This document shows positions 1 to 12,480 of a stretch of 64,000 nt of DNA, piece by piece. The notes under the pieces were generated by a model. That model made no database searches, was not told where the DNA came from, and saw nothing but the letters and a program-made list of their open reading frames with translations. The stretch is from NCBI GenBank assembly GCA_009103225.1, contig RHPI01000026.1, positions 905,481 to 969,480 of the forward strand, given 5' to 3'. Position 1 is the first letter of the stretch. Every line of letters starts with the position of its first letter. Position numbers and translations under genes: made by a program. Source of the DNA: Chlorokybus atmophyticus. Its lineage: Eukaryota > Streptophyta > Chlorokybophyceae > Chlorokybales > Chlorokybaceae.

Positions 1-488
1 GGGGGGGGGGGCTCGCGCGCTTAAGAGCTTGGGCTCATGAATGTGGCGTACCTACTCTTACATAAGCATAGATTGTAGCAGTTACTACTACTGGCTTGTT
101 ACCTCAGTACTAAACCCTATCCGGTTCTCCAACATGCAGCATGATGTTGGGTGCTTGTTATGCATATTCTCTAACAGCTCGATAGGTGTTGTAAGGTTTG
201 TATATATGGAACCCGCGATATGTTACAAACTTGTGAAATGCCAACTTTTAGAAAATGGCATGCTCCCCCTTTTTATATAAAACCTACACGATGTTGGCAG
301 TGCCAATGGCATAATGTATTGATGGAGGCTCACATGGCCACAAGGATTTATAGCTCTGCACACATTGTTTCTATATATGGTAAAGTGTTTTGGATGACTT
401 TGTAAGAAAACATGAATCAAGCATACGCGCGTCTGACAAGCATTACACAGCTTGAAAGCGCGATTATTTTCGTACATCCTACTCACAC
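1..488. other. Contig edge and non-coding lead-in
   Basis: The window opens with twelve G residues followed by a GC-rich stretch and then ordinary mixed sequence. I see no coding exon here. A similar G run follows the N gap at 51717, so both G runs look like assembly-edge artefacts rather than biology. Confidence 0.5.
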
Positions 489-999
489 AGTACGGGAAGG
501 TGCATTAAGTAACCACAAATCAACCATGAAAGCACCAAGTCTTTTATGGTCGAGTGGGCTGTGACATTGGTCATCGGAATTCGAGTCCCGGGTTCGGTTC
601 CTGCCTTGCACACGAATTCCGCGGTCGTTGTTTCTCGATCCATTAACATCGTATATGGTCACTTCATAAGTGTCATCGATGGGTCGCGACTTGCTTATGG
701 CAGTCGCTCCGGCATTCAGTCGGCGCGGCAGATCGCGACCTGCCTGTCGCGATGCGACCAGTGGGGCCGGCAGCCGCGCTATGCGCGCGTTGACCGGTAT
801 GGGCCTAAACTGGCCGGTCCTTGCCGTTGGGGCCGGTGACAGACCCTAACAAACCCCTGGGATGATTCCCCAGCTGAGCGTGGGCTGCTGAGGACGTCAG
901 CGTTCTTGAGTTGGGGGGAATGTAACGGGAACGTACATTAAGTAACCACAAATCGACCATAAAAGCACCAAGTCTATTATGGTCGAGTGGGCTGTGACA
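489..999 (+). mobile_element. Miniature terminal-repeat element, copy 1 (full length)
   Basis: A direct repeat of about 78 bases sits at 489-566 and again at 921-999; both copies end in GGGCTGTGACA. The 3' copy starts TGTAACGG directly after the purine run GTTGGGGGGAA, which resembles a polypurine tract before an LTR. The roughly 350-base interior is GC-rich, holds the motif GGTCGCGAC and related inverted pieces, and has no supported ORF. The repeat end reads like a Pol III A box (TGGTCGAGTGG), and a B-box-like GGTTCGGTTCC lies about 40 bases further on. Copy 3 at 16692-17030 shares the interior and 3' repeat. It could be a TRIM (non-autonomous LTR element) or a tRNA-derived SINE with terminal duplication; the sequence does not decide. 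Confidence 0.7.
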
Positions 1000-2404
1000 C
1001 ACACATATCACAATCGAATGATGATTGGAGCCTTCTACTCCTTCTGTAAGACCACGCTGTATACCTCTTCGTAATACAATGAGCGCACTGTTGCGTGTGC
1101 GTGCATGTGTCACCCTGCTGCATCACCTCTAAATAGCACGTAGTGCATCTGGTGTGATTCGAAGTTGCTAAAGGCCTGGGTGTAATGATTAAACTTGCTT
1201 GTGGTGGCTATTCCTTGTGTGCTTACTGTGCATTGAGCATATATGTGTGACCTTAAATGCATATGATGTATAATGTATACCTTATGCATGTATGCATGCA
1301 TGCGTGCATCAGCGCGTACGTAAGTGTATATAGCGTAGTAAACGCAACTTAAGACACACATCACATAAATGTGCATGCATTGATTCCTAAATCACCTCAT
1401 ATGACATATCTTACAATGGTTATTTGAAATGGGCGATTGATGTCGTACATGCGCAAGCTGTTGCGCGCAGCATGTCATAACAACATCACAACCTGCAAAA
1501 GTACAAGTTATGCTGCACATTGCATCATTTACAATTGAATGGTATCATTGGAATGACGACCGCTTGACTTTATTTAATTCCATAGCAATGAAAAACAGCC
1601 AACATGCAATAGGCTGTTGCCAACAGCCCCATGGCACAAGGTTGGCCTACTTTTTGCAACTCACGTGCAGCAATCGAGTGTATTGTAAAGACACGTACAT
1701 TACAACCCATACTCACTTTTGCGAATTATTTTCCGTTTCAACCTGTTCAACCGCTATGATGACCATAAAATGCATTTAGATTATGGTTGAAACTACCTGT
1801 AATACCTTCATTGAATTACAACCCAAGGCAATTGATAAAAATTTCGGGTTGTACGGTACGTGTCTCTAGTAGACACTGTCGGTAAGTGTGTCATGTTCAC
1901 CTGCAGCACGACTCCTGCAGCCACCACCTGGATTCCCTACAGTGGGCATCGCAAGGCCTCATTGTTGAAGATTAGTTGTTAACCAAATTGGCACAGCTCG
2001 CCCTCGTTACCATATAGCTTCCAACATCGGCAAAGTTTGTACGCATTGTGGCGGCAAAATCAATTCTTAAACCCCGTCCTGCCCGTCGTCGTCGTCGTCG
2101 TCCGCGGCGGCGGCGGCGGCATGGGGCAGCCGTGTTGAAGGTTGAGGTTTACGGTGCACGTTAGCTGCGAGGAGGGTCTTGAAGTTGCTTTTGCGGCGAT
2201 TAGAGGTGCAAGGAGGGAGCTTGTAGCTTTGTCTCGCTGCTGCTTGCTGCTGGCATGCGCAGCAGCAAGCCTACCAGCAAGCTTGCATGGAGGAGTTACG
2301 CGGGGGAGAGCTGAGCCGCTTAGGGCTTAAGGGATAGGAGCGTGTACAGGAAGCGAGTAAGCAAGCTTGACGCGGGGCAGGCGGAAGAATCAGTGTGGGT
2401 AGGC
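1000..2404. other. Intergenic region and 5' flank of the KDM3 gene
   Basis: No coding exon is supported. A GTC/GCG trinucleotide run at about 2085-2120 lies some 290 bases upstream of the KDM3 start and is probably in its promoter or 5' UTR. Confidence 0.45.
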
Positions 2405-5400
2405 ATGGCTCGGAAGAAGCCGAAGGCGAAGAGGGCGCCCACAACGGCAAACAGTGCCCAGCATGATGAAAAGCGGACATTTCATAGCAACGGTGCCGCT
2501 GCGGTCAGCAGCAACGGACATGGCAAGGGCGCCAACAGCAATGGCAAGAACAGCAGTAGCAACAAGAAGCTCTCTCACCTGCTTGTCGAGCAGCTGTTCG
2601 GTCTAGGTGGCACCAGGGAAAAGCGTCCTCGTGCGGCAAAGGAAAAGCCGGTTTGTGCACGAGTTTGCTTGCAATGCAATGCGTGCGCTCGACAAGCTTG
2701 AGCATTGATGTTGTGGAGTGGTTAGACAACTGGCTTTCATGCCCACCAATGCCAGTGATAATGAAGTCGCATGGCATGCTGCATTGTAGGCATGACAAGG
2801 TTGTTGTGTCTCCGTTTTGCACCAGGTTACCTACTACACTGGCAGTATGCTAGAAGAGGATGACGAGGACCCGTTCTCAGAACGCAGCAACAAGCGAGCC
2901 AGGAAGTCTCTTGGTAGGAAAAAGGCCAAGGAAAAGGCCGATGGCAGTGCTGCAGCTAGAGTCAAGGATGACGTTGAGCCACAACCCGAGATGCCCAAAT
3001 CTCCAGAGCCTGAGGACAAGAAGAAAAGGAAGTCAGTCAGCAGGAAGGACAAGACAGATGCCAACGGCAATGCAAATGGTAAAGGCAAGCACGAAGTCAA
3101 GCATGAAGTCGCCGGTCATCCTGAGTTGTCACCATTTGTTAACCGCTTCCAAAAGGCTACCCTCAGATATGCCATTGCGGAGGTGCTGGGGCCAGCAGGT
3201 CCTGACGGGATGAAAAGCTCAGATATTGTCAAGGCAGTGTTGAAGTCTTACCAACCGTTGACAAAAGCTCAGAACCCCGCTAGCTCCGTCACGTCTGACC
3301 TGACCCGCATCTTCGCGCGTATCGGCCCTGCTACGTACACTCTCAAAGAGTTTGCTTCTGGAAGGGAGGTGCACGAGAGAGAGGGCTTTATTGTTGGGGA
3401 CAAGTTCAACGGCGGTCCACCTGGTTCAGGTCGCCCAACACTTAAGGTAGTGTCCAAGTATTAGTCCCAAACGGAGCGTACACTCAGGCCCGATTGCGCT
3501 GCATTGTGGTCCACTTTTTGTATGTCATCATGTTGCTGTGTGGACAGGGCAAAGGCCAGAAAAGTTCCGTCTGCCACCAGTGCTTCAGAAACGCGGGAAG
3601 CATGGATGAGGTTGTTCACTGCAGCACTTGTGAAAAGGCAAGAGGCTACTGCAAGAAGTGTTTGGAGAGATGGTAAGGTCATCGTGCCAGTGGCACAGCA
3701 CAAATGCCAATGCCCACCATGATGCACTCATTAATGCACACAAGTGCTTGCCTTACAGCTGCTCTGCAGGTATCCCAACCTGTCTACAGAGCAAGCTGCT
3801 GAAAAATGTCCGCGCTGTTTGCACACATGCAACTGCAACCAATGCATCAGAGAGAAACCAGCATTGGAGGTATGCATCTCCCATCCTGACACACCTTGTC
3901 ACTAACCATGCATGGTCAGGTCACTCTACCCTAGTGTTGAGTAGTCGAGTTGTATTTGAAGCAGTTGCTCGTGATATGTACTGCAGGATCGCACCTCATA
4001 CAGTCCAGAGCAAAAGGCTGCGATGATGCGGCATTTGCTGCATGCAGTCCAGCCCGCCTTATCAACGACAGTGGAAGAGCAAGAGGCTGAAGAACAAGGT
4101 CAGTGACGTTTGCCAAATGCCGTTTCAGTGCGCCTCTCATCAGCATGTCAGACGACATGCATGCCCACCTCATTTTCCATGGCTCTTACTGCCTGTGTCA
4201 TTCTTGATCAGCTGCACAGGAGGAAGAAGAAGTTGAGCCTGTCCCACAAGATGAGCGACTGTACTGGTATTGCACTTTCGTTTGCCTCGACGTCCTGCCT
4301 TGCTGTGCTGTCTGTGTTGTGCCATTCTGCTCGTGTTGTGCTGTGCGCTTGTACTCACGGATTATCGTTCTCCCATGAGCAATGTCTTTCTCCCCAATGG
4401 ATATCTGACGGGCTACTCTCTGGCAGCAACAACTGCACAACGAGCATCTCAGATTTGCATCGAACATGCACCGAGTGTGGTTACGACTTGTGTCTGCCAT
4501 GCTGCAATGAGCAACGACAAAGTGGCGACTCCATCGAGTGTGCTGAATGCCAACGCGAGGGCAGGGGGCAACGCACCTTGCGTCTGCGGCGCACCCTGGC
4601 AAAAAGCTTGCTACGAGAGTTGAAAAAGGCTGCATCTGACCCAGAATCATTGGGTGAACCCCCTTCTTTGTCTGCAAAGGTGATTGCTTGTGCAGTGGGT
4701 GTATGTCCAAACATGGTTTTTCTTGCTGCCTATCTCATCTGTTGATTCGTGACTGAACAGGAGTGCCCTTGGTGCAGCAAATTACAGAGCGACAGGTACG
4801 GTAGTAGCAGCTTGTCTTCCTGTTTATCCTCTCGTAGGATGTAGTCCTTCGAAGCGTGTGCATCATGGAGCTATTAGTGGAAAGGTACATGGGCAGAACT
4901 GACATCTGTCGCATCGGCGTGTCAGTCAATCAGCACGCGTTGAGCGCCCTCGAAATCGGTGGGTCGAGGAAGTTTACAAGTCCATTGGCCCCGATGCTGC
5001 TCAGGTTATGCTCATCGCCTCGTTGCAGATGGCAATCAACCAGCCCAAAGCCAGTCACTAAATCATGTTGGTTTTCTGTAGAAGCACGCCCTGTTTCGCC
5101 CGCACATCAGTGAGCTTCAAGCAGACGACGGTCAGTGCATGCAGCATGTTGGTACGGTAGCCTCACAGCGATCCTCTCTGGCCTCTGACATCTTCCCGCT
5201 ACAGGTGACACATTGCTGCACTTCCAGTGGCATTGGAGCAAAGGCGAGCCGGTGGTTGTGCAGGGCTTGCTAGACAACCGCTCTGCGAGCGCACTGAGCT
5301 GGGACCCTCAAGTATGTCGTCTCTCACAACGGTGCAAACTTGAGGCTCACCATTGCCCTCTGCATTATGACACGTTTGTCGTCAACAGGTTATGGCGCGC

Positions 5401-7638
5401 GCCATTTATCACTATAAAGGTGACACTGACTCGAAGACGATAACATCAATTGACTGCCACGACCTGTGCGAGGTGAGCTTTCTGGGCGTATGATATAACT
5501 GTAGCCTGGCACGCATGCATGTGTGGATGGTGTTATAGCCCTCGTGTTGATTGAGTTGAAACCGTGCTGGCAGGTGGACATGGGTGTGCATATGTTTTTC
5601 AATGGTTACAAGCATGGATGGTGGTCAGGCAATGGCAAAAAGAATGAGAAACAAAAGCGCAAGTACTTCAAGCTGAAGGACTGGCCTCCAAAGGTCAGCT
5701 GACCCATTACTGATTGGGTTACTCGACGGACTCCAAAACTAGCATTCATCAAACTTTGCTTTCATCTGTAACACAAATGGGTCACAGCAGCTATGCTGAA
5801 GGTTCAATTGGCAGGCTTTGTTTGATGAAAGACTACCACGCCATTTTGCGGACTTTGTGCGAATGCTGCCTTACCAGGAATACACAAACCCCATAGACGG
5901 CATCTTCAATCTAGCAACCTACCTGCCGGAGGTAATTGCCATGTTTGCTGCATATGGGATTGCGCTGCTTTTGCAACTGCTCAACCAGACAAGCTTCAAC
6001 TGTCTGCAGTTTGCTCCCTGAGTGACGTTAACCTGTTGTGAGGCATTGCAACGCTTCAATACATCATACGCACAACAACTGTTGTGCTACCACGGCAGAG
6101 TTCCAGGAATAACCTCTGCTGCTAATGCTTTCGTCCTGCTGCTGCAGGAGTCTGTACGACCTGACTTGGGTCCAAAGTCTTATGTTGCGTATGGCTGTGA
6201 ACAAGAGTTTGATACTGGCAACTCTGCAACCAAGCTGCATTGTGACATGTCCGATGCGGTATGAGACATGAGCAGCTAAGCGCTCAACTTACATGGGTGC
6301 TTGCTGTCTGATGTACTCGATAGAAACCAGCATCCTGATGTCAGGTGTTGTGCAGGTCAATGTTGTCATGCACAGCTGCGACCCTTACGGTGTGTATGAC
6401 AAGACCAATGAAGCATACCAGCAGAAGAAAGCAGGTGCCAAGAAAACCCAAGGCAACAAGGGCACAAAGCACAAAAAGGGTGATGAAGATGCCGATGAGA
6501 GCCGACCGGCTGTGGACTCTGCTGGCAAGTCCCGAGGCGACAAGGGCAAAAAGATTAGGAAGGGTGTTGAAGAACTCGATGAGAGCAGACAGGATGCACC
6601 TGCTGCGGACTCTGCAGAGCCGGCGGCAGAAGACAACAGTGAGCCACAGGCCGAACCAGACACGGGTGCCGCTGTGTGGGACATCTTTAAACGAGAGGAT
6701 GTGGAGAACCTGAAAAAATACTTGGTTGAGAACAAGCACCGCTTTACGCATTTAAGCAACCAGCCTATTGAGGAGGTGGGTTGACGCATCATGCATGCTT
6801 GCGATGTTGCTGTGTGGCGTCATGTCAATTGAACCTGTCGTTCAGCTTCAGTGATGTTAAATTGCTTCTTGCCCACTTGCAGGTGGTGCACCCAATACAC
6901 GATCAGACCTTTTTTCTGACAGTCAACCATTTGAAAGAGCTGCAGGAGCAGTACAGTACGTGGCTTTCATTGCTGGCTGTGTGCACTTTGCAGGCGTATG
7001 TTCTTGGAGACCATCTGCTCCATCTCCTACAGCTTTGTGCTACAGTGTGTAACATGCTCAAATTACAGATGTTGTTCCCTGGCGCTTCATTCAGTATGAT
7101 GGGGAAGCTGTCTTTATACCTGCGGGATGTCCACACCAAGTGCGCAACCTGAAGGTATGTTGACTGGTACACGTCAACCACAACAACTGTGTTGCACGGC
7201 CTTGTGTGGCGGTTCAGCTTTGCAGCACATGGTGCTAACTCGCTTGGTCATGTGCTTGTTGTATACGACTGTGTAACTGCGATTGACCATTGCGCAGTCT
7301 TGCATCAAGGTGGCCATGGACTTTGTTTCCCCAGAAAGCGTGAGCGAGTGCATAAAGTTGACAGCTGAGTTCCGCAAACTCCCTCATGACCACCGCGCTA
7401 AAGAGGACAAGCTGCAGGTCTGTATATGGTTTTGGTATGGTGTTTGTCTTGCTTTACATGTAGCTGCTTATTGTTTGGAGCAGTGCAACGACGGATTTGG
7501 CACATATTCATCAATGTTAGTGTGTGCTCAGTTTGAACTCTTTGAACTCTTTCACATGGAGTTATGTTGCTACAGGTGAAGTTGATGGTGCTGCACGCAG
7601 CAGACCAAGCAGTGAAGGAGCTGCAGTCTTGCGTGTAA
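2405..7638 (+). CDS. KDM3: KDM3/JMJ25-type JmjC histone H3K9 demethylase, multi-exon
   Basis: Predicted Fe(II)/2-oxoglutarate-dependent nuclear lysine demethylase of the IBM1/JMJ25 (KDM3) family, about 950 residues. Exons I can phase include 2405-2650, 2826-3446, 3548-3672, 3770-3869, 3987-4098, 4427-4679, 5815-5931, 6148-6258, 6356-6775, 6883-6955, 7069-7154, 7298-7417 and 7576-7638, with smaller exons around 4211-4256, 4761-4795, 4950-5060, 5100 and 5205-5680. The N-terminus is basic and Lys-rich. A winged-helix-like segment near residues 190-270 resembles HARE-HTH. Next come a CxxC zinc module ([22 protein letters not shown]), the second Cys cluster ([13 protein letters not shown]), [12 protein letters not shown], and the JmjC core with HCD in [11 protein letters not shown] and the distal His in [11 protein letters not shown]. 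The metal ligands are therefore present. A Lys/Glu-rich linker of about 100 residues (6420-6680) splits the JmjC fold, as in other KDM3 proteins. The ATG at 2405 fits well, but an upstream in-frame ATG exists at 2342. The phase of the exon near 4211 is unresolved. Confidence 0.9.
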
Positions 7639-9074
7639 CCGCGCTTGATTGCATAAGTTTGTGCCATCTTTTTGGTTTTGGTTCTTCGTCTACTCCACCC
7701 ATCTATTGGCACTTCTAGTGTTTCCTGACAAGGGTTATCTTATAAGGGTTTCCGCGCTTCTGTACAGATTTTCTCTGTTACATGTCGCATGCTCAAGCCT
7801 GACCGTAAACCTAGCCATGGTGCTGAGCAAATTAGCCATGATGCATTACAAGAGCATTCTAAAAGTTGGCTGGGCTGTCTAGTCTCATATTCCATGCGCA
7901 TTGGCATCAGCAACGCGGGTGTGGAGCATATTGCTCTATGCTTTTAAACGCTCTGAGTAAACGGGAGTGACATTGCTGGTGCTGGTATACATGTGGACGT
8001 GTAACGACGGTATCAATTTTTTCACACGCTCTGAGGTGCACATTCAGTCCAGAGTGCTCTGACTCATGCCCATTTGACCTGGGACGAGACTGATCTGGTG
8101 CCTTAGAGCCTGGCCACGACTAATGCCTACTACTTGATACGATCACCACATGTGGCGCTCAGGCCGGGGAGGGGGGCACGTGTAGTGGAGCTGATCAATC
8201 GCCACAAGTATAGCAATCACTCACAAGAAGACTAGTTCCCCTTGGCGGCCGAGACCTTTGAACGTCCAAGTGCCCCCGTCCATGAGTTGACCATCGATTG
8301 TGCGCGCCGTGTTCCAGGCAAGGGTGTGCCTGTTAGCTGAATATCCGGCTTCATGTTTATGAATAAGCAGCAAAGAGTCTTGTGCGTTGCAGCGTGCTTA
8401 GGAGGTGGCGCTATTGGAAGGGGCAACCACGGCCGTGTGCGCAGCCCCAAGCTGGCCAGCACCACGGCCTGCCCATACAGCTACTGCATCAGATGTTGCT
8501 CTTCGCCTCAACTATGTGCTGGTGCGCAGAGGTTGGTAATCTGAGATTGGAGTGGTTTGTGCTGGCATGTGGGTACTATTTGTGTAGGTGGCGTATGCTG
8601 TGGTTCCCTTGTGTTTGATGCTGTGGTTTTTTTACTGTTGGATACCACGATGGTCTTCCAATGATAATGGAGTTGTGATGGTACGCTGGATAATGCCAAA
8701 GCCAAGAAGTTAACCAATGGGAGGGATTTGTATGTATGGACAAGCATTCATTGGCGCTCCGTAGGCATTGCCACATGATGAGCAAAAATATTCCCATGAA
8801 AGGTGAAGTTAACATGCATTGGATCATTGAGAATTGTGTTTCAAATGTGATGTTGATGGTAGACCTGGGATACGTGTTGAGGACCGTGTTACAAAGCCCA
8901 TAAACATCAAGGAAGCTTAAGGGCTATAATACTTGAATGGATGGCGTGACGGCATCATTGCAAAACTTGTTCGAAGATATTGCCGTACGAGTCATATACA
9001 TTGTCATTTGCGGTAGCCTTATCATGCCAACTAAGACCGTTCGCGACCACGTTGTGTCGCACGATTGACGTGTA
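7639..9074. other. Intergenic region, 3' flank of the KDM3 gene
   Basis: No exon with supporting splice sites or recognisable protein similarity was found on either strand. Confidence 0.4.
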
Positions 9075-9581
9075 TGTCATGAATTAGGATACATTGTGAC
9101 AGACCACACTCATGGTAGTGTCTTTTACTACCATAGCCTAGTGGTCGGGCCCCAATTGTAATAATGGTAACGGAGCTTGACGTCTCAGGTTCCATTCCCG
9201 TAGGGGACTGAGGCAGATCCAAGGTAAAAACAAATCATTTGGGGCGGCTTGCCCTAGGCTGGGCGCGGGATCATGACCTGCGCGCCGAGCCAGTTCAACC
9301 TAAGGCCGCGTGAGCGGTCGCGCTGCGATGGCAGGTCGCGCGGTGAGGATGGCCGTTTGGTCGGTCAGGTGCGTTCATGGGCCGGATCCAACAGGCCACG
9401 GGCAGACCGATCGTGGTACGGCCGCGAACACGGCGATGTGGGCTAGTGCCTCATTGGATTATGAGGAACTCACGTGTTAAATTGGGGAGGAATGTCATGA
9501 ATTGGGATAGATTGTGACACACAGACCTCACTCATGGTAGTGTCTTTTACTACCATAGCCTAGTGGTCGGGCCGCAATTGT
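9075..9581 (+). mobile_element. Miniature terminal-repeat element, second subfamily
   Basis: A direct repeat of about 87 bases at 9075-9160 and 9493-9581 begins TGTCATGAATT and carries GTAGTGTCTTTTACTACCAT. The 3' copy follows the purine-rich tract AAATTGGGGAGGAA, the same layout as the element at 489. Total length (507 bases) and GC-rich interior (GGTCGCGC, GCGATGGCAGG) also match that element, though the terminal repeats differ in sequence. TAGCCTAGTGG in the repeat fits a Pol III A box, and GGTTCCATTCC at about 9189 fits a B box. No protein is encoded. I infer a non-autonomous retroelement related in design to copy 1. Confidence 0.65.
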
Positions 9582-10727
9582 TATAGTGTATTAGCGATTG
9601 ATTGGGAAAATAGAGAAGCACAATTGTGCAATGCTCCGTCTCATATCAAGCCATGCATCAGACGCTCCGCGTCAGCTTCAACTTGGTCGCTTGTTGTTGT
9701 TGTCTATCCATCCTGCCTTGCCCGTGTTGCATTGCGCATGGGAGCACACAGCATAGCACTGCAATAATTGTGTGGTGGAGATCTTGGGCGTAATAAGTTG
9801 TAAATGCATGCCTTGTCTTGTGTAATGCTTAAGAGTGCAAAGTGGTGCGATGGAAAAGTGCAAGATGTAAAGGCAGCAGTGCACGCGTACCAATCACAAG
9901 AGCAGTTGACAAGACAAGACACGACAAATTAAAGGGATCCAGAGCAGCGCTCAACAACAACCAGCTAGCTAGACCTATACAAGCAGGGAGGGCAGTACAG
10001 GGCAAGGCAGGATGCTGTTATTGTTGCACAACCGGCGTGCATGCATGGTGTGATTATGACTTGTACCCTAGGCGAGATGAATTAGCTTTCTGCTGCTTAT
10101 TGGCAATATGTGGCAACACAATTTGATGTTGACTTTCAACGGATACCATGATGATGAATTGGTCATAGCAAGCGACATATTGCTACAACAAGTTTACAAG
10201 CGATGTGCAATGTGTAAGCCCTAGACTAGTGGAGTAAGAATGTGACAATGATTATGGGTGTATATCATAGCGGTACGCTAGAGTGTCGGCGAATACTATT
10301 GACATTGTCTATGTTGAATTGTTTAAGCTGAGCTTATAATGTTGCTTGGGTTGGGCAATATGTTGCGACAGTGAAGTGTGGAGATGTCATTCCTGCCAGG
10401 AGTTGTTTAGGATTTTCCAAGTTTACTACGTGTAATGTGTCGTGCGAAACTTTATGTATGCAACTACCATGGCAACTGTGCAGGCAAACATCAGTAATAG
10501 CTATGAAGCGGACACCGCAAATCCCCTGACAGTGCTAACTGCATGTCGCTCTATCAACCACACCATTGCTTAGTGGACAGATGTGCACGGCACATGAGTT
10601 TGCCAGCAGTCTGCAAAAAGGGCTGTGACAGCACGCCCCACTCTATACATCTGAAAACCATACCACCTTACATAATCTACACAATCAGTAATTGAATCAC
10701 TGTGTCGCAGCAATCAGCCCTATCAGT
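9582..10727. other. Intergenic, nothing recognised
   Basis: Short ORFs only, with no similarity or splice structure I can support. The last few hundred bases are probably the 3' UTR of the Rab5 gene, which is on the minus strand. Confidence 0.4.
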
Positions 10728-12044
10728 TCACGAGCAGCAGCCTGCCTTATTCTTCGCTGCCGGCGCTGGCGCGTTTAGCGTCAACCCAGTGCGTGACGGT
10801 ACTGGCGGCGAAGCTGTTGGCAGCTTTCTTGCAATTTCATGGAAGAGCTCTGTCACATTTGTGCCTGCTCGTGCAGACGTCTCCAAGAAATGCAATGAGT
10901 TCTCCTCTGCATAAGCTTGGCCTTCCTGCAAAAAGCAAGCAACATGTGATGCAGAAGCAGCAGCATGTGACGTTCACCCACATACTGTGCTGCTGAGACA
11001 GGGAAGCTGCACGAAAGCTTGTTCATACATTACACAGCCCAAGGTAGTTGCAGTAGAACATACCTCAGTTGAGACTTTTCGATCCGATGTGAGATCGGCC
11101 TTGTTGCCAGCAACAGCCATCACCAAAGTTGGGTTGCCTGCAGTGCGGCAGTCACCACACATGTCATTCCAGCATCAATTATCAGTTGTGCCGACCAACA
11201 TCCTAACTTGGGCTGAGGTTGTACCTTGCCTTTGCAACTCACGAACCCAGTTCTTTGCGCGAGTGAATGAGTCCTGGAAGAGCAGCACGTCAATTGCTTC
11301 ACACTCAGCCGAACCCATTCCACCAATCCACACACTTGCCAAACATGTCCTACCTGGCTGGTAATGTCATATACAATGATGGCCGCTGCGGCGCCGCGAT
11401 AGTACATAGGGGCAAGACTGTGGTACCGCTCCTGGCCGGCTGTGTCCCAAATCTCAAACTTGACAGTGGTGCCATCAACATTCACAGTTTGCGTCATGAA
11501 AGCAGCACCAATTGTGGATTCCTGAAGGCATACACGTTTGCGTATAAGAGATAACATAGCAAACAGCATCATCGACAATCAACAAGTCTATAACAGCGCA
11601 CGTGCGGGCTGTGAGTACTCTCACCTGATGTTCCAGAAACTGGTTTTTCACAAATCTCAGGGCAAGGCTAGACTTGCCTGCGCCCATGTCTCCCAGAAGC
11701 ACCTAACAGACGTACACGGTATAGGTGTTAGTGGTTGGGCTTCTACCAAAAGATTGACGTTTGAGGTATGTACAAGAGATCATAGCAACAAACATCTTGC
11801 AAAGCCATGCTGCTTCACGTAAGTAAGACGCAATTCAAAATGAAAATTATAGTCGTAGAGTTGTAGAGAAACCAACAGGAATAGAAAGGCCGCAACTTAG
11901 CAGGTAATCGACGTTCGAGTAAGGGGGTTATTCAACTGAACTAATTATTCACACACTTAAACAATAGTGAGCTGAGCTAAGCTGAGTTAAGCTCTCACGT
12001 ACCAGCTTTGCCTGAAGCTGATTGGGCTGCGAGGACGCCGCCAT
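10728..12044 (-). CDS. RAB5: Rab5-family small GTPase (RABF2-like)
   Basis: Early-endosomal Rab GTPase of 202 residues, encoded by six exons that join in phase: 12003-12044, 11625-11702, 11354-11521, 11225-11273, 11064-11137 and 10728-10925. The protein starts [14 protein letters not shown] and carries every Rab G-motif: P-loop GDMGAGKSS, switch I ESTIGAAF, switch [25 protein letters not shown] for guanine specificity and ETSA. It ends in CCS, a geranylgeranylation signal for membrane anchoring. The P-loop has Ala-Gly-Lys-Ser, as in plant RABF2 (ARA7/RHA1), rather than the animal Thr-Gly-Lys-Thr. The N-terminus lacks the Gly2 myristoylation site of ARA6-type Rab5, so it belongs to the conventional class. 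Length is typical. All introns are GT-AG. Confidence 0.96.
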
Positions 12045-12480
12045 GGCTGGCAAGCGCCTCTCCACTCAAAGATCAGCCCGCAAAAGCAGCGTTAACTCAC
12101 GCTTTCGTACAAAACGCCGTCAAACCCAACCAAGTGCTGTGCGGAGGTCTCCGGAAGCTCCAACCCCAAATCCCCTTTCGCCGCGGCAACACCCCTCCCA
12201 GATGGTAGCCCACTTCACGAGCGGCTCTGTGATCCGCCCTCGCAGCAATCTCCCCTTCCTGTGCTAGTAAGCGCCCAATACCACAACGGCGATGCCCCAA
12301 CGCCTGACCTAAACCCTCTCCACCGTCGCCGCCGCCTCCGCCGAGCCTGTGTTGAGCGACAAGCAGGCGCAGGGTAGGGTTTCTTCCAAACACATGCACG
12401 TACGGACGCACACCACGCAGCGTCATGTGCGCTGCACACGTGGCCAGCTACGCGGGCCAACTTACTATTGCATGATGCCG
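12045..12480. other. 5' flank of the Rab5 gene
   Basis: GC-rich sequence with CCGCCG-type runs upstream of the Rab5 start; probably promoter and 5' UTR. No exon is supported. Confidence 0.35.

Noticed and set aside
1-12. Poly-G start as a biological G-quadruplex or telomere
   Set aside because: The same kind of G run adjoins the N gap at 51717, so an assembly or sequencing artefact is more likely.
489-999. Hammerhead ribozyme (retrozyme) in the miniature element
   Set aside because: CTGAGGAC-like pieces occur, but I could not find the conserved CTGATGA and GAAA core in the right order.
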